64,000 nucleotides of DNA from Euclidia mi (taxonomy: Eukaryota; Arthropoda; Insecta; Lepidoptera; Erebidae). The DNA lies in NCBI GenBank assembly GCA_944739405.2, contig OX123187.2, positions 39,164,394 to 39,228,393 on the forward strand, read 5' to 3'. The position numbers were made by a program, and so were the translations under genes. Shown piece by piece: positions 22,793 to 35,002 of the stretch. The number at the start of each line of letters is the position of its first letter. Position 1 is the first letter of the stretch. The notes beneath the pieces were generated by a model. It was not told where the DNA came from. It was given only the letters and a program-made list of their open reading frames with translations, and searched no databases.

Positions 22793-24025
22793 AAATATAT
22801 TGTTCGTAAATGTAAGCTGTTTCCACCCATGTACATCCCATTTTGGTAATACATATTGTATCACACCTGCCGGGCAGTTATCGTGAGCGTTACTTTGTGG
22901 AATAAATAAATGATTTTGACTATTTTGACTTTTTTTTTCAATTATTTTCCAATACGAACGCAGAATGAGAGTATAAAATAACTCGCTGATTGCCAATGCA
23001 CTGATCAGTGCGAGACATAATAGATTTTTAACTGTGTCAAACTGTATTGCAACATTCAACTGGTTATACTTATATACCTAATAGCGCAGTTTTTCACTCC
23101 TTCAAAAATTGTATTCATGTTTCAGCATTGTCAATTGAGGAATTAAAGGTAATTATTTTCTGTCGGATTATAAGAATATTGTCAAATTGTGATACCGAGC
23201 AATGCTAAACTGCGCTGTATACTGTTCCTATCTAGGTACAGTCGAACAACTTCCCGCTAGACCACAATAAGGGTGAGATTCGCTCAGCAAGACATCGTCG
23301 CTTCCAGTGCTACTTAACACAAACATTGACATTCGTATACAAAACCAATTTCTAGTGTGCCTCGACTCTATGAGTGAGCCAAGGGATTTTTTTTCGAACT
23401 GGTCCACCGCTGACTTGTTTGATTGTACCTACATATCTGGAGGATTCGTTTACAAATGATAAGTAACCTACTTCTTGTACCAAATGTACGGTTAAGACAA
23501 AACTTCATTTTATTGTAACGCAAGTACTCTATATAATTTGGAAATATCTGAAATGCGAATCATCATAGAGGTGGATAAAGTATACTCTGACCACCAGTTC
23601 GAAGTGGATACTTGAATTCTTCTTGTGAATAAACGGTAGGAGAGGAGCACTCCGAAGGACATTGTCAATTCGATTTCCGACTTCGTAATTATAAGAGAAA
23701 TATTGTGTTTACAATTAATCATTCAACAGCCTTTCAATCAATCAACATCCTTTGCTGGACATAAGTCAAGTCTCCTCAAGATAGTAATCATATCTTATTA
23801 TTACCACTCTTTTTACAGTATTTGTTTCTTAGTAGGCACCTAAGTACTATACTCTAAAAAAAAGCACTTAAAATAATATACTACTGGTATATTATTTAAC
23901 CAAATGCTTATCTTATGTATAAATACCGAATTATATACCAATACCAATCAAAGATAAATACATGAGTACATCACTATTGACAGTCATTTCTTCTTTAAAA
24001 AATATTGCGACATGAGTATTTCAAG
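22793..24025. other. Intergenic, nothing recognised
   Basis: No gene or clearly bounded element. AT-rich. Confidence 0.4.
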
Positions 24026-24712
24026 AGGTAAAGGTGCTTCTAAACGGGCAACATTTTTCTGCAATATGTGGCTCAATGTGGCTGCAACACAGTGGCTGGC
24101 AACATTTCTAGCTATCCCGGCCAGACTATGCAATATTGCTGTAATATGCTGGCCATAATATAGCCAAACATTTTTGGTGTAGCCACATGTGGCCGACATT
24201 GTTTTGACGGGTTGCCGGACGATCGCTGAGCTGTCGATATTCTGTAATATTGCCCGGCTAGTTTCTATTGTTGTTTCAGTCGCACTCTATAGTTAGTATA
24301 TCCTTTTCTACGCGACATGAAGTTTGCTGCGAATGACGTCATGATTATGGCTATATTCATTTGGTTATGTTGTCGTCATACGTCATGTTGAGAGTAGAGA
24401 TATAGCCAATCTAGTAGCTAGTAGTAACAGGAGTTGCTTTCCTCATATTAAATTTGTATCATTTCTTTTTATTTTCGGTCCAATTTTAAAGGAGTAACTC
24501 GAAGTCACCCTTTGACATTCTAGTAAAGGTTTTAAATAATTTTTATAAAGGCTTACTTCTTGACTTAAATTATCTAACGTTTCACGCCTATTTAAGTAAG
24601 GTCGAATCCACAATCTATTCTTTTTCTTTTTTGATTTTTGTGTAAGCCGCTGCGACAAGTGTAACTTCGTCGGCCATTTTTGCCTGATTGTGTATCCCGT
24701 TTAGAAGTCTAC
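24026..24712. mobile_element. Possible TIR element (CTTCTAAACGGG ends)
   Basis: The left part has GGTGCTTCTAAACGGGCAAC and the right part ends CCCGTTTAGAAG. A second left-type end (GGGGCTTCTAAACGGGACAT) starts at 24717. Exact borders and target duplication could not be fixed. Motifs around GTGGC and GGCCA recur inside. Confidence 0.4.
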
Positions 24713-25190
24713 ATAAAGGGGCTTCTAAACGGGACATATTTTTCGGCCATTCATGGCTGCATTATTAGCAATTATAGTATTTTCGCTGTATGATGATAGG
24801 CATGACAGTTCTCATTTTACGTATCACGCATACTACTTTCAAGTTATGAAAATAAATTGGCAAAAAAAAAACAATTATTAAAAAAATATCTATTCAAAAA
24901 TTACAAAGTTAATTGATAATAGTATGTCTCTCTCTATTTTTATAATTATTATTAACGGTAAATAAATTATTTAAATATAATAAAATATAATCCTCAAAAT
25001 ATCAGATGCATGAAACGAAACCTCTGTCAGTAGAGATTGACACCATTGAATCGGCATGAAATCGATGAATCGGAGCGGCCATCTTGTGATCGAATACGTC
25101 AGTACGAGCGCCTTGTATGCGGTTTGTGATTCTGTCTGTTTAACGTGTTATTTTTATTTTTTTGTTGTGTTTTATTTGGTAGGTACAATA
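24713..25190. other. Intergenic, partial repeat end
   Basis: It begins with an orphan CTTCTAAACGGG end and is otherwise AT-rich with no coding evidence. Confidence 0.35.
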
Positions 25191-25518
25191 CCAAAAATAA
25201 CAAAAAAAGAGTTTCAAACTCTCAAAGCCGTGAGTTAGTGCTTCGTTTGAGGACCTTCTTTGAACGAAATCGTGCAAGCGGGGACCCGGTAATACCGATC
25301 GACAGTGTTGATTACAGAGTTGCGGCAGCTCTGCTCTGGATATCGGCAAGGCTTCAGTTTCTCGAATATCCAATGAAAATTTTGGAGAAACTAGTTTTGA
25401 AGACAAGAAGCTGTGCACTCCGAAGAAACGTGAGCGTAAAGCTTCAATAACTGACATAGATAGTTCCAATGTGGTGGCAATACGAAATCCCTACATTGCT
25501 AAAATTAATCAGTCGTAG
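25191..25518 (+). pseudogene. Tc1/mariner-type transposase N-terminal remnant
   Basis: Reads SRELVLRLRTFFERNRASGD then PVIPIDSVDYRVAAAL, the helix-turn-helix leader common in arthropod IS630-Tc1-mariner transposases. The frame then shifts and continues as KLCTPKKRERKASITDIDSS, ending at TAG near 25518. The catalytic part is missing. Confidence 0.6.
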
Positions 25519-26649
25519 AAATAACACAATCGACAATATGGTAAAGGTTTCGAAATACGTCGCCGTTTTCCGGGGTTCTGAGTGATTGGGAGGGTAGGGG
25601 GGGAGGTCTCGGAAGCCCCCCTCACCATTTGCACTTGCCGTAAATACTTGGTTTCCTCTGAAAAAAATATATCTCCAAACATCGGTGTGTACGGCACTGC
25701 CAACTTCCACAATCTTCACACTAGTTTAATATACTAAGGATGACGGAGCCCTGCTTCGCAGGGCTCCTATTTTCGGCTTAAGGATCAAAAGAGAACCTAC
25801 TATAACCTATTTAGTTACTTATTAGAGAACCCTAGGTACTCGAAAGCAATGACGGCAATGACGCACAAATTTAAAGTTAGCTGTCAATATCATTCACACA
25901 AGATGGCGGTTGCGTTTCGTATCACATTTTTCACATAATAAAACCTAAATATCGCTTTTATTGATTCCACTAGTTTAATAAAGTGAGGTTGACTGTGGTT
26001 AAGGGTCAAAAGAGAACCTCAAACAATCTATTTAGTAACTTTCACACAAAACCTAAAATTACGTTCCGTTTTGCATATTTGAATGAAGAATTTTTGGAAA
26101 TTGTTTAAATATATTTAGACGCAACTCCGGCAGCCAAAATTACTTTTGGGAGATTAAAACTAACTCCCTTAAGCCCCCTACACCACCAATACCCTCAAAT
26201 TCGGGCGACTCGTTTCGAAACCCAACCTGACAATATTCACAGACTGGGATAAATATGTCCACCTCGATCGAATTTGAGATCAGCAATTAATTATCTCAGT
26301 CGGAGAAGATTCCGATTCAGATATAAGGTTTTATTTCGAGTGACAGTGACTTATACTAAAAAAAAATATTTTAAAATTACTGCGTTTTATTTGTGAATAT
26401 AATTTTGCCAAAACACTTTTAATATGAATTTATTTCGAAGATGTAAAATCGGTAACTACGTACGATTGCATGTCGTTTGCCAATTAATTCGATATTTATA
26501 AATAATCGCTTAAATTTCCTTAGGTTACATCACTATAATTGTCAGTCATGAACTGTCATGCATATCATTACACAGCGAAAATACTATAATTGCTCAGCCA
26601 TCACATAAATATTTTTTTGCAATCAATGGCTGAGCAAGTAATGGCTGGG
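25519..26649. other. Intergenic with a strong hairpin
   Basis: No gene seen. At 25745-25767 the sequence GGAGCCCTGC and its reverse complement are separated by TTC, a perfect 10-bp stem. CAAAAGAGAACCT occurs twice (near 25786 and 26008). Confidence 0.4.
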
Positions 26650-27420
26650 CAAGTTTGTAGCAAAACCTCTTGATATTGGCATGGCTATATGCATGTACAT
26701 TTATTTTGTTACAAAATAACTAATTTCCTATGAAGATAAGTATTTATAATAAACATTTTGTCTATTTAATATACAAGGGTACACGCATCATGATTAAGTA
26801 CGTCAACGTGAGGTTCTAATTATCAAATACAAAAACTGCAAATTTAATTTTCATATTTATTTTGAATAAGTTTGATGTGGGTGTAATATTACACCTCTGC
26901 CTACCCCTTCATGGAAACAGGCGTGAGTCTATAAGAATGATTCATGTGGACTGCCAATGTTATGATGATTCGTAACTGCTGTAAGATTCTGTATCAGACT
27001 CAGAATTTAATTCTATTATGAACCTGTCCATTTCAGCATTCGTAGACCCATCTGTTTCACGAAGCTTGTCTTCAATGTGACGCACATGTTTGCATTTTTT
27101 TGTCAATCTTCTGCAGTGATAGATTGAAAAGCTTCTTCAGCTAAATTCACAATGTTGGTTGCCTCTTGTCCTAAGTTTTTGCTTGTGACTCGCCTTTTAA
27201 TGAGACACCACATAAATTCAATTGCGTTTAGCTTGCAGTGGTATGGCGGTAATCTAACCACTTTGCGGCCATGAGCTTCAAGCATTTGAATTTTTGAAAC
27301 ATTTCCACTAAAATTGGGTAAAATGTTATGCACGGGTAACCCGATTTTACATTCCTGTCATCACCGAGTACAATTCCAACATAAAGAATTCTTTACACAC
27401 AAGAATTCTTTATACAATTT
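26650..27420 (-). mobile_element. Tc1/mariner-type transposase C-terminal copy 1
   Basis: A 76-codon frame (27103-27333) reads MLEAHGRKVVRLPPYHCKLN then AIEFMWCLIKRRV. The LNxIE glutamate is the third catalytic acid of DDE transposases. After a frameshift an acidic tail follows (ELNSESDTESYSSYESS). A SINE tail fragment sits within it. The same arrangement recurs at 47690-48440 in the opposite orientation. Confidence 0.7.
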
Positions 27421-27491
27421 TTTAAACACCGACATTTGTCAGAGGTAAAATAACTGTGAACGGACTGTACACATAATAAAATTATGACATA

Positions 27492-29717
27492 CAGTAGCGT
27501 AGCGTGGGTTTTTGCCGCCCGGGGCCGATCAGAAATTTGCCGCCCCCTCTTCTTTTGGGTACCCCAATAAATCTGCCAGAAGTGTAAGGGTTTTGGTATG
27601 TAGGTATGTTTGTATGTTCATTAGCTTGGCTTTACACCATCTAACGGCTTGATGGATTTAAACAAATTATTTATCATTTGATTCGTCTCAATTGTAAGCA
27701 ATACAGCATTGGGTATAGATGTAGCGACTGCGGAGCTCTTTGCCCATCTACCTGCAGTAAACGAGACCTTAAAGTGGCCTCAGACAATGCCGTTACCGTA
27801 GCCAAGCTTTGGGAACAGATAATCTGAACCAGTGACACGATGAAGAAGCATAGGGTATAATATTTTTAAGGGAGAAACCTGGCAGGTCTCAGCGGTATTT
27901 ATAGTTCGCGCAGGGCCGCGGCCGTTTCTCGGCTGCAATATAAGTATGTACCTATAGCTAGTTAGTCTAGCTTTCGACGGCTTGTAGAATTTTTAATGTA
28001 GAAGCAATCCTGGCTCTCATCCGGGATGTCTTTGCTGTAGTGGCGCGTCAGTGAGGCTCTGTGGTCATCAAGACTATGTCCAATTAATCAGTTTACGTGC
28101 GCGGCATACAATTGCGGATGAAAACTTTCAACCTCTTCGAGATTCTCGAACTTTGGGTTGACGGTGCGGCCATCCGCAGTGGCAACTCGCGTCCTTGCCT
28201 CATCAGTCCGAGGGTCTCGGCTGACAGTTTACACTCATTTTTTTTTTATCTGTGCGGTGATCTCGTCAGGTGAGTTGAGGTTGGCGCATATACCTGTATC
28301 GTCTTTAGGCAACGCCTATTGAAGAGTTTAAGTACGAGGTATGTACGCTACCTGCCACCTGGGTCGACACACTATCGATTTCCACAACGTTGTTGACAAG
28401 TTTCCTCCTGACCAGGAATCCGATATCACCCAAGAGAGTAGGTAAGATAGAAGCAGGACCGAGCCGCCGCTATGTGCTATGTGTGCGGCGCACACAGGCG
28501 CCAGGGTAAGAAACCGCGCGACGGGTGAAATGCCAGCATTAATTATTAAAATTACTTTCGAAAAATACGACAAAAAGGCGCACACAGGCCAGGCGCTGAA
28601 TTGGGTCAGCGCGGCACTAGGTAGAACCAGTCACCTGAATCTAGAGTTAACATGTTCTCCCCCTATCTCGGACTTCTGATGACATGACCCAGTAGGTAGT
28701 GACTTAATTCTACCTCGGGCTCGGCGAGGTTTCTGTTCATTTAGTCGTAGACTGCGTTCGTTGTAGGTCGCCAGGTATAGGTAATTAATTTTAGTCGCAG
28801 GCTAGTTCGATGATGTTACAGACCCCATGCATCGCCATTACCGCCACCGCGTCCTTGGCCGGGAATAATGTGGCTGGCGGAAACTGGATCTGAATTTAGG
28901 GAAATGGTATTCTCCTCCGAATAGTATGGCGACCGAGAAATTGTGCCGCTGTGTGTTCGTGTGCGTCATGAAGGGCGCAGGGCTGTCCGTCACCGGTTTA
29001 TGGCATTTACCAACTCCTTATTCTCGCAAAAATAAGGAGTTGAGAGGCCAAATCTGTAACTTTATGGACAAATCCCGCGTCTCGTCCCACAGGGTTGCGT
29101 CCAAATATTAGCTGAAGGCGTTTGTCTTATGTGAAATAATTGGCTTTGATTTTAACGCAAATATCGTAAATATTGGAGTCAAGTTCAAATAGCGTGTAGT
29201 TATACCGCAGGTGTGACTATTGTCTTAGGATACCTGTACCTGTTTTCTTCCATATTCAACTATACAGATTATTTTGTATTTTGAAGCATATCAAACATAA
29301 TTTCAATACTTAATTAACACTGTTATTTTATCTGGCACGCGTCGCCCCTATTGCCTTGGCGCCTGTGTGCGCCAGTGCGACATGGCAATAGGGGCGGCAC
29401 ACATCGCACACAGGGGCTGCTCGGCAGTGATATATGGATTAATTAATTACTCATAACAGGCTCGCAGGTCACCGGAATATTGGACACACGCAAGTCTTCA
29501 AGTAATGAAAATAATTATGACTTTGTTTTCGATTGTTGTTCTTTCTACTGCGCCCACGCCGCCATGCGGTCCTGCTGGTATAGTGTCAGTGCGTAGTGCA
29601 CGTGCCAAGAATTTTAAAAATAGAATTTTTATTTTATTTCTCGCGGCCGCTTTTGCCGCCCCCTAAATGTGCCGCCCGGGGCCATGGCCCCCCCGGCCCC
29701 CCCACGCTACGCCACTG
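27492..29717. mobile_element. hAT-type element of 2.2 kb, non-autonomous
   Basis: Termini are CAGTAGCGTAGCGTGGG and, reversed, CAGTGGCGTAGCGTGGG, a hAT-type end. The flanks read TGACATA and TGACATTA, so the 8-bp duplication differs by one base. Inside both ends are GCCGCCCGGGGCC and GCCGCCCCCT motifs. The interior has no long frame but a hairpin near 29009-29042 (CAACTCCTTATT arms). Confidence 0.7.
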
Positions 29718-30042
29718 TGACATTATATACAAGTAAAAAGAAATAACGATAGGTTTCTTGTTTATGCTTCAAGCTATATCTCTCCCAAAGAGATTGGATA
29801 TATAATACATAGAGGTATGTAGCCCTAGTACTGAAAAATTGAACACAGTCAACTGACGTGTAAGATACAATTTAGACAATTTAATGCCATCAAATTATAT
29901 AACTTTAGTGATTCATCTTTTATGACAGTTCTATCATGATTTTGAATTTAGCGTTATAATATTTATATCGACTTTTCAAGTGTTGTAAGAAATCTTATCG
30001 ATATGTCTATCCACCGTATATTTTTATCTCGTTATTTTTTAG
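29718..30042. other. Flank between hAT element and THAP exon
   Basis: No exon was found here for the missing first half of the THAP domain. Confidence 0.35.
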
Positions 30043-30507
30043 ATTCTTTGTGCACGTGATAAAGATTTATAAAATAAGTGGATTGCTGCAGTATGTCGTG
30101 GAGAAAATTGGGTGCCTAGAAAGCACCATAGAATTTGTTCCAAGCATTTTACTGCGGAATGTTTTTATAGTAATGACAGATGGCGCAGACTAAAAGAAAA
30201 TTCTGTGCCAACATTACTCCTCCATTCTAAACGTATCAGTGTGAGTGTTTAAATAATTACTTGCTTTTACTTTTATTAGGGTAGCAGCGCCAAACAGGAG
30301 TCGGATCTTGGGCTCCATTCGATGTCTCGACCAAAGGAATAATTTAATTTTAATATTGTGACGGCCGATGTCATGTCAAACCGTCGTCACGAAACACAAT
30401 AATTAGCAAAGAGGTTTGAAGACTATTTTATTATTTGGAAATGAGTTTTTAATTCGATGACGTATACATTTTGTCAAGTGTTCGCCAAATTCAGCATCCG
30501 TTGACAA

Positions 30508-31298
30508 CAAGGCGATGGCCGTGCGGATAAGGCCTCATTTACGGAGACGCGGGGCGTCTCGCGTCGCGTGTGGCGTGACGTCTCGCGGCGAGTCGGACGT
30601 TTTTTCTGTTTACGGTGGGGCGGCGCGTGAAGCGGCACGCATCATCGCACGCGTAAACACAAACTTATAGCAATATACGACATTGTTCATAGAGAAGCGA
30701 GACGGGAAGAGTGGCGGTGCCCGCCGCTGCGCCCGCGGCGAAACCTCAAGCGTGTAGCGAAGAACGCGGCAGGCATCGCGGCGGCGCACGCTCACATCGA
30801 TGAAATCGACTTGTTTTATGTTGGCGAGAGAGTTGCATATTCCCCAAACTTCTCATGTTCCGTTGCTGTAAACACGGGGCCACTTCTTATATTAAATAAT
30901 TCACTTTTTAACATTGAATTTTCTTCTAAAAAAAAGTCGATCATATCATACTCCATTGCGACGGTGACTACGTCTGTGTTGCGCGATTTCTAAATAAGAC
31001 TGACAGGAGATTCCGCCTCGAGCATAGCTTCATCGAGAATTGCCGCTGCGTGCGCCGCCGCGATAAACGCCGCGTGGGACGCGTCGGTGCCATCCGCGGG
31101 CTCGGCCGCAAAAAAACGCCCCATTTCACACAAACGCGTCTAAAATCGCTTCTCCGTAAACGCACTCATACAACGCCATATATTTGAATTCAGTGCGGGC
31201 CGCGCCGCTCATCGCAACGCGCGACGCCCCGCGTCTCCGTAAATGAGACCTAACACATCCCGTTCACGTTCTGATTGCGTGGGTTCAAATCCCAGTCA
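30508..31298 (+). pseudogene. tRNA-Leu-like sequence split by a MITE
   Basis: GGCGATGGCCGTGCGGATAA before the element and GCGTGGGTTCAAATCCCA after it resemble the D-arm/A box and the T-arm/B box of a leucine tRNA. The anticodon region is degenerate. It could equally be a SINE head. Confidence 0.4.
30531..31250. mobile_element. PIF/Harbinger-like MITE, TAA duplication
   Basis: Termini are GGCCTCATTTACGGAGACGC and, reversed, GGTCTCATTTACGGAGACGC. TAA is present on both sides (30528-30530 and 31251-31253). The ends are GC-rich (GGGGCGTC, GCGTCGCG). 720 bp, no transposase. Confidence 0.85.
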
Positions 31299-31302
31299 TA
31301 AC

Positions 31303-31888
31303 TGTTATGTGGATTATAGGTTTTATGAAATTTGGAAAATGTTTATGAATATTTGGCAAACATTTAAAAGATTATTTAAATATTTCGAGTAAAAATTAGA
31401 AAATTCTAGAAACTTCAGGAAGGAATGGAAAGGTTAAAAAGAGACAGGAGATGGAAACACAAATTTAAATATTTCGAATAAAGATTAGAAAATTCTAGAA
31501 ACTTCAAGAAGGAATGGAAAGGTTAAAAAGACACAGGAGATGGAAAAACAATTGAATAACGAAAAGCCAATCGAAATTAGTAGATCTAGAACATTCTTAG
31601 GGGTATATAAGGCGGTGTAGACGCGCTAAGCGCCAGTTTAAGTTGAAAAGTGGTAAAGTGAAGAAGAAAAGGAAGAAGTAAAGGAAGAAAGAAGAAGTAG
31701 TAAAAAAAGTGAAGTGAAAGTATAGTGCAGTAAAGTGCAGTGAAGTGCAGTGAAAAGTGCGGTGCAAAAGACGCTAGTGTTGGTGCTGTCTGCGTCGGAA
31801 TTAAACGGCGTGTCGTATGTCAAGTCGAATAAAGTGTCATCAGTGCTACTCGGTGTTTCTTTCCAATCCCGTTACCCCGTCCGTAACA
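31303..31888 (+). mobile_element. Probable solo LTR
   Basis: It starts TGTTATGTGG and ends CCGTAACA (TGTTA/TAACA ends). It contains a TATATAA box at 31604-31610 and an AATAAA signal at 31828-31833. An 89-bp tandem duplication in the putative U3 starts at 31375 and 31464. No clean 4-6 bp target duplication and no internal retroelement sequence were found. Confidence 0.45.
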
Positions 31889-31917
31889 ATATTTTCTATA
31901 ATTTTATTATCAGTGCA

Positions 31918-32112
31918 TAGGGTTCCCACCAAGAACGTAGGGTCCCAAGCAAACCTCACCTGCAAGTGGTGTACCTGCTTATCAACGGATGAGGCTCTGG
32001 CAAACAAAACATTAGGCTCGCCACCTACTACGTGGAATCAAAAGTCTGGCAAAAAGTGGGCGTTTAATATGCCTCTGTCTACCCCTTCGGGGAAACAGGC
32101 GTGAGCCTATGT
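31918..32112 (+). repeat. SINE-C copy
   Basis: The head GGTTCCCACCAAGAACGTAG and the phrase CTGCAAGTGGTGTACCTGC are shared with 55470-55697. The tail (TCTACCCCTTCGGGGAAACA) is shared with SINE-B. Confidence 0.75.
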
Positions 32113-32125
32113 ATACATACATATC

Positions 32126-32173
32126 TGGCTGAATATTGTTTATAACATACATGTTATAAACAATATTCAGCCA
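32126..32173. repeat. Perfect 23-bp inverted repeat with 2-bp spacer
   Basis: The arm starting TGGCTGAATATTG is matched exactly in reverse at 32151-32173, with AC between. Confidence 0.95.
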
Positions 32174-32187
32174 GCTACCTGCAGTTA

Positions 32188-32356
32188 CACTGTTGCCACG
32201 AAAAGCCACGACACGCTAAGCGACAAGCGATTTCGATGTTTATTTGTGCAGTTTAGTTCTGCACTGAGGTGACAGCGCCGGCGGCAGAATAGAGAGCGGC
32301 ATGGACATTGAAATCGCTTGTCGCTCAACGTGTCGCGGCCGTTCGTGGCCAGGCTG
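32188..32356. mobile_element. Short MITE with TTA duplication
   Basis: Ends CACTGTTGCCACGAA and, reversed, CAGCCTGGCCACGAAC lead into shared AAGCGATTTC stretches. TTA lies on both sides. 169 bp. Confidence 0.6.
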
Positions 32357-32904
32357 TTAGACGACATCCACTCATTTCATAGTTTTACTATATCCTTACT
32401 AATACCTATTATAAATGTAAGTGAATTTATTTATTTGTTAAGCTTTCATATTTTGACTACTCCATCGATCATAAAAAGTTCAATGCACGTTGCTGGGAGT
32501 AATGGGAGTACAGAAAAAGGTGTAAGGTACTTTTTATCAATCGGCTTTGGCCTATAAATCAAGCTTCAGGTATCATCAGTGATTGCTAGGGTGGCAAACA
32601 CAAAGGGTATGCTTATTTATTTTAATATACTGCTTTGCATTAAAACGTGGCTTTTTTCTTTCTTTAGTGTACGCGTGCGCCTTCCATAAATGAGACATCT
32701 TCTGTTTCACCTGCTCCGACAACCAGCACTAAAGCGCTTACGTTAGTTACAATTTCTCCGCCAGTAGGTACAGAAGCGATGAAAATCGTGTGCGCTAAAC
32801 ACTTACGTACAATAGAAAAACTAAAAAAAGAAGTTTTTCACCTTGAGCAGCTTGTTAAAAGACGTTTGTTAAAGATTAATTACCTATTTAAGACAACGTT
32901 CTAA

Positions 32905-33335
32905 ACGTCTGATGAAAAAGAACATTGCTATGAATTCACGTATATGTCGGCGATACGCCAGGGTAATCGTGTCCAGTCCAGACTCCATTATAATAAAAAG
33001 ACTCACGTAATATTACTTGGTTTATTTTCAGACGATTTCTAGCACAGAATTGAATTAAAATGTGACCTACAATCCTTTTTATAAACTAACCGTCATTACA
33101 CTTAATGTTAACAACTGCCACTTCCTTTTCAACATATAATTGAAATTACTGTACAATTAATTATCAAAAATCAACATTAATATTGTTATGAATATTGCAC
33201 AACACCATATGATTTATTTTATACGAATAACAAATCTATTGTAATAATCAAACGCTGCTTTACAACATTCGCAACAGATGGCGCTATCAACAGGATGTAA
33301 ATATAAACGCAGGTTATTTATTACCGTTAACTTAA
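32905..33335. other. Flank downstream of the THAP remnant
   Basis: AT-rich; no gene or element seen. Confidence 0.35.
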
Positions 33336-34222
33336 CCGCTTGACCGCGCACAAGTGACTATTCTCCCTTTTTCGAAATGCCGTAGACCGCGCACAAGTGA
33401 CTATTTTCCCTTTTTGGTTACAGCGCTATACTCGGTCTGAATTTACTTCTTTCTATTACGTAATGTTTTAAACTATTTTTCTCTGTTCTATTCAAATCAT
33501 TGAACATTTCTTCATGCTAAAAATACGAAGCGAGTCTTAAAATCGTTAACCCGGAACGAAAAAATAATGTCAAATGCCACTCTTTGTTTCGCGCGCTCCG
33601 TGATTACGCGCTTAACGTATGCGTGTAATTAAATATTTTTATACTATGATACATGTTTTTTTTATTTAATTCGGTGTAGATAAAATCCCTCTACAGTTAA
33701 AACTCATAAAATATGTATGTCATCGATTTACTTTTTAAAATAATCCTGTTTAAAATACACAAAGTGTTTTTTTCAACGATAGTCAATGTTCGCTGCTAAG
33801 TAATTACGTGCTTATCGTATGCGTGTAATTAAATATTTTTATACTATGATACATGTTTTTTTTTATTTAATTCGGTGTAGATAGAATCCCTCTACAGTTG
33901 AAACTTATAAAATATGTATGTCATCGATTTACTTTTTAAAATAATCCTGTTTAAAATACACAAAGTGTTTTTTTCAATGATAGTCAATGTTCGCTGCTAA
34001 GTATAATAAATTAGAAAGTAAATATCAACAAAGAATTCATACGACTTGATAGAGTCATTTATAAGGTTGAAGAAAAACATCACTTAAACTTACTCATGTT
34101 ACCGACTTATCAACAATAAATGTTTATATTAGCGCGCCCATCTGGCGAGTGGCGGCGCGACATTTTGTTTAAAACGTGAGCGGTCAAGTGAATTCGGCGA
34201 ATTGGCGCTAGCGGTCAAGCGG
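33336..34222. mobile_element. piggyBac-like MITE with tandem interior
   Basis: Ends CCGCTTGACCGCGCAC and, reversed, CCGCTTGACCGCTAGC. The left flank is TTAA, the right ATAA (one change). Inside, a unit of about 198 bp is present twice (about 33603-33999), and CCGCGCACAAGTGACTATT occurs twice near the left end. Confidence 0.6.
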
Positions 34223-34460
34223 ATAAAAGTATCAGAATAAAGTTATTTAATACTAATTGATTTTACTTTGTTGAAAGTTTCTGGAGTTATCTTAATTATT
34301 AAGCGATAAATTAAATACCCAATATTTATAAAACAGTGAAGCAGTCAACACAGTGGCTAATATTCTAAAGTAGTGAAGTTCTCAGTTCTGTGTTCACAAA
34401 TAGTTATTTAAATATCAATCTTAAATATTATTAACATTTTCGTAACAATATAATCATTAT

Positions 34461-34702
34461 CCGATCCGTGTGGTGACGGATTAAGAATACGGAATGTCAC
34501 CACCCCATATCATCCCATGGGTGTCGTAAGAACCGACAGAGGGAGCATATTATGCAGAGAACAGCACTGTAAGAGAAGGAAAACTTGATACAAACCCTAT
34601 ACCAACCCGTTTGGCCAGCGTGGTATAGTAGGCCAATTCCTCCTTTCAAAGGAGAGGCCTAGTCCAGCAGTGGACTGTTAAAGGCTGATAATGATGATGA
34701 TG
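34461..34702 (+). repeat. SINE-A copy with 11-bp target duplication
   Basis: ATAATCATTAT at 34450-34460 and 34703-34713. It starts CCGATCCGTGTGGTGACGG and ends in a GATGATGAT-type tail. Same family as 13836-14077. Confidence 0.88.
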
Positions 34703-35002
34703 ATAATCATTATATATTAATTTGCGCCCATATATACTTGATAGTTTGCAAAACGAAAATATCGTGAAGAAGGATTTGATAATTTTAGATCACGTGAAAA
34801 ATAACAGTGTTATTAAAAAATACCTTTCACGCGCGGCTGGTGACAAAACACGTGAGATTAGCTTGAAGTTAAAAAAAATGCTGTGACTCTTCATTATTAT
34901 GTGCTACTGAGTACCCATTTGAAACAAAAAAATATAGATTCCGTTTAAAAATGCAAGTTTGTGTAATAATTATATAAATACTATCCATTAACTAGCATTC
35001 TG

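Larger units (their letters stand above)
30043..32904 (+). pseudogene. THAP-domain protein remnant, two exons
   Basis: Exon 30043-30240 (acceptor TTTTTTAG, donor GTGAGT) encodes the second half of a THAP zinc finger: NKWIAAVCRGENWVPRKHHR, ICSKHFTAECF, then RRLKENSVPTLL. Exon 32668-32904 (acceptor TTCTTTAG) joins in phase and gives CTRAPSINETSSVSPAPTTS, then a predicted coiled coil (RTIEKLKKEVFHLEQLVKRR) and a stop. THAP proteins bind DNA; many derive from or belong to P elements. A TAA at 30070-30072 lies where a leucine codon is expected (KDL-stop-NKW), and no upstream exon with the first two zinc ligands was found. A pseudogene is the simplest reading. Its intron holds at least four elements. 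Confidence 0.65.

Noticed and set aside
25745..25767. Rho-independent-like terminator hairpin
   Set aside because: The window is eukaryotic; the hairpin has no T-run and no gene ending next to it.
28140..28240. Hammerhead ribozyme core (CTGATGAG on minus)
   Set aside because: The stem II and GAA parts that should follow are missing.
31303..31888. Complete LTR retrotransposon
   Set aside because: Only one LTR-like unit was found, with no gag or pol and no second LTR.
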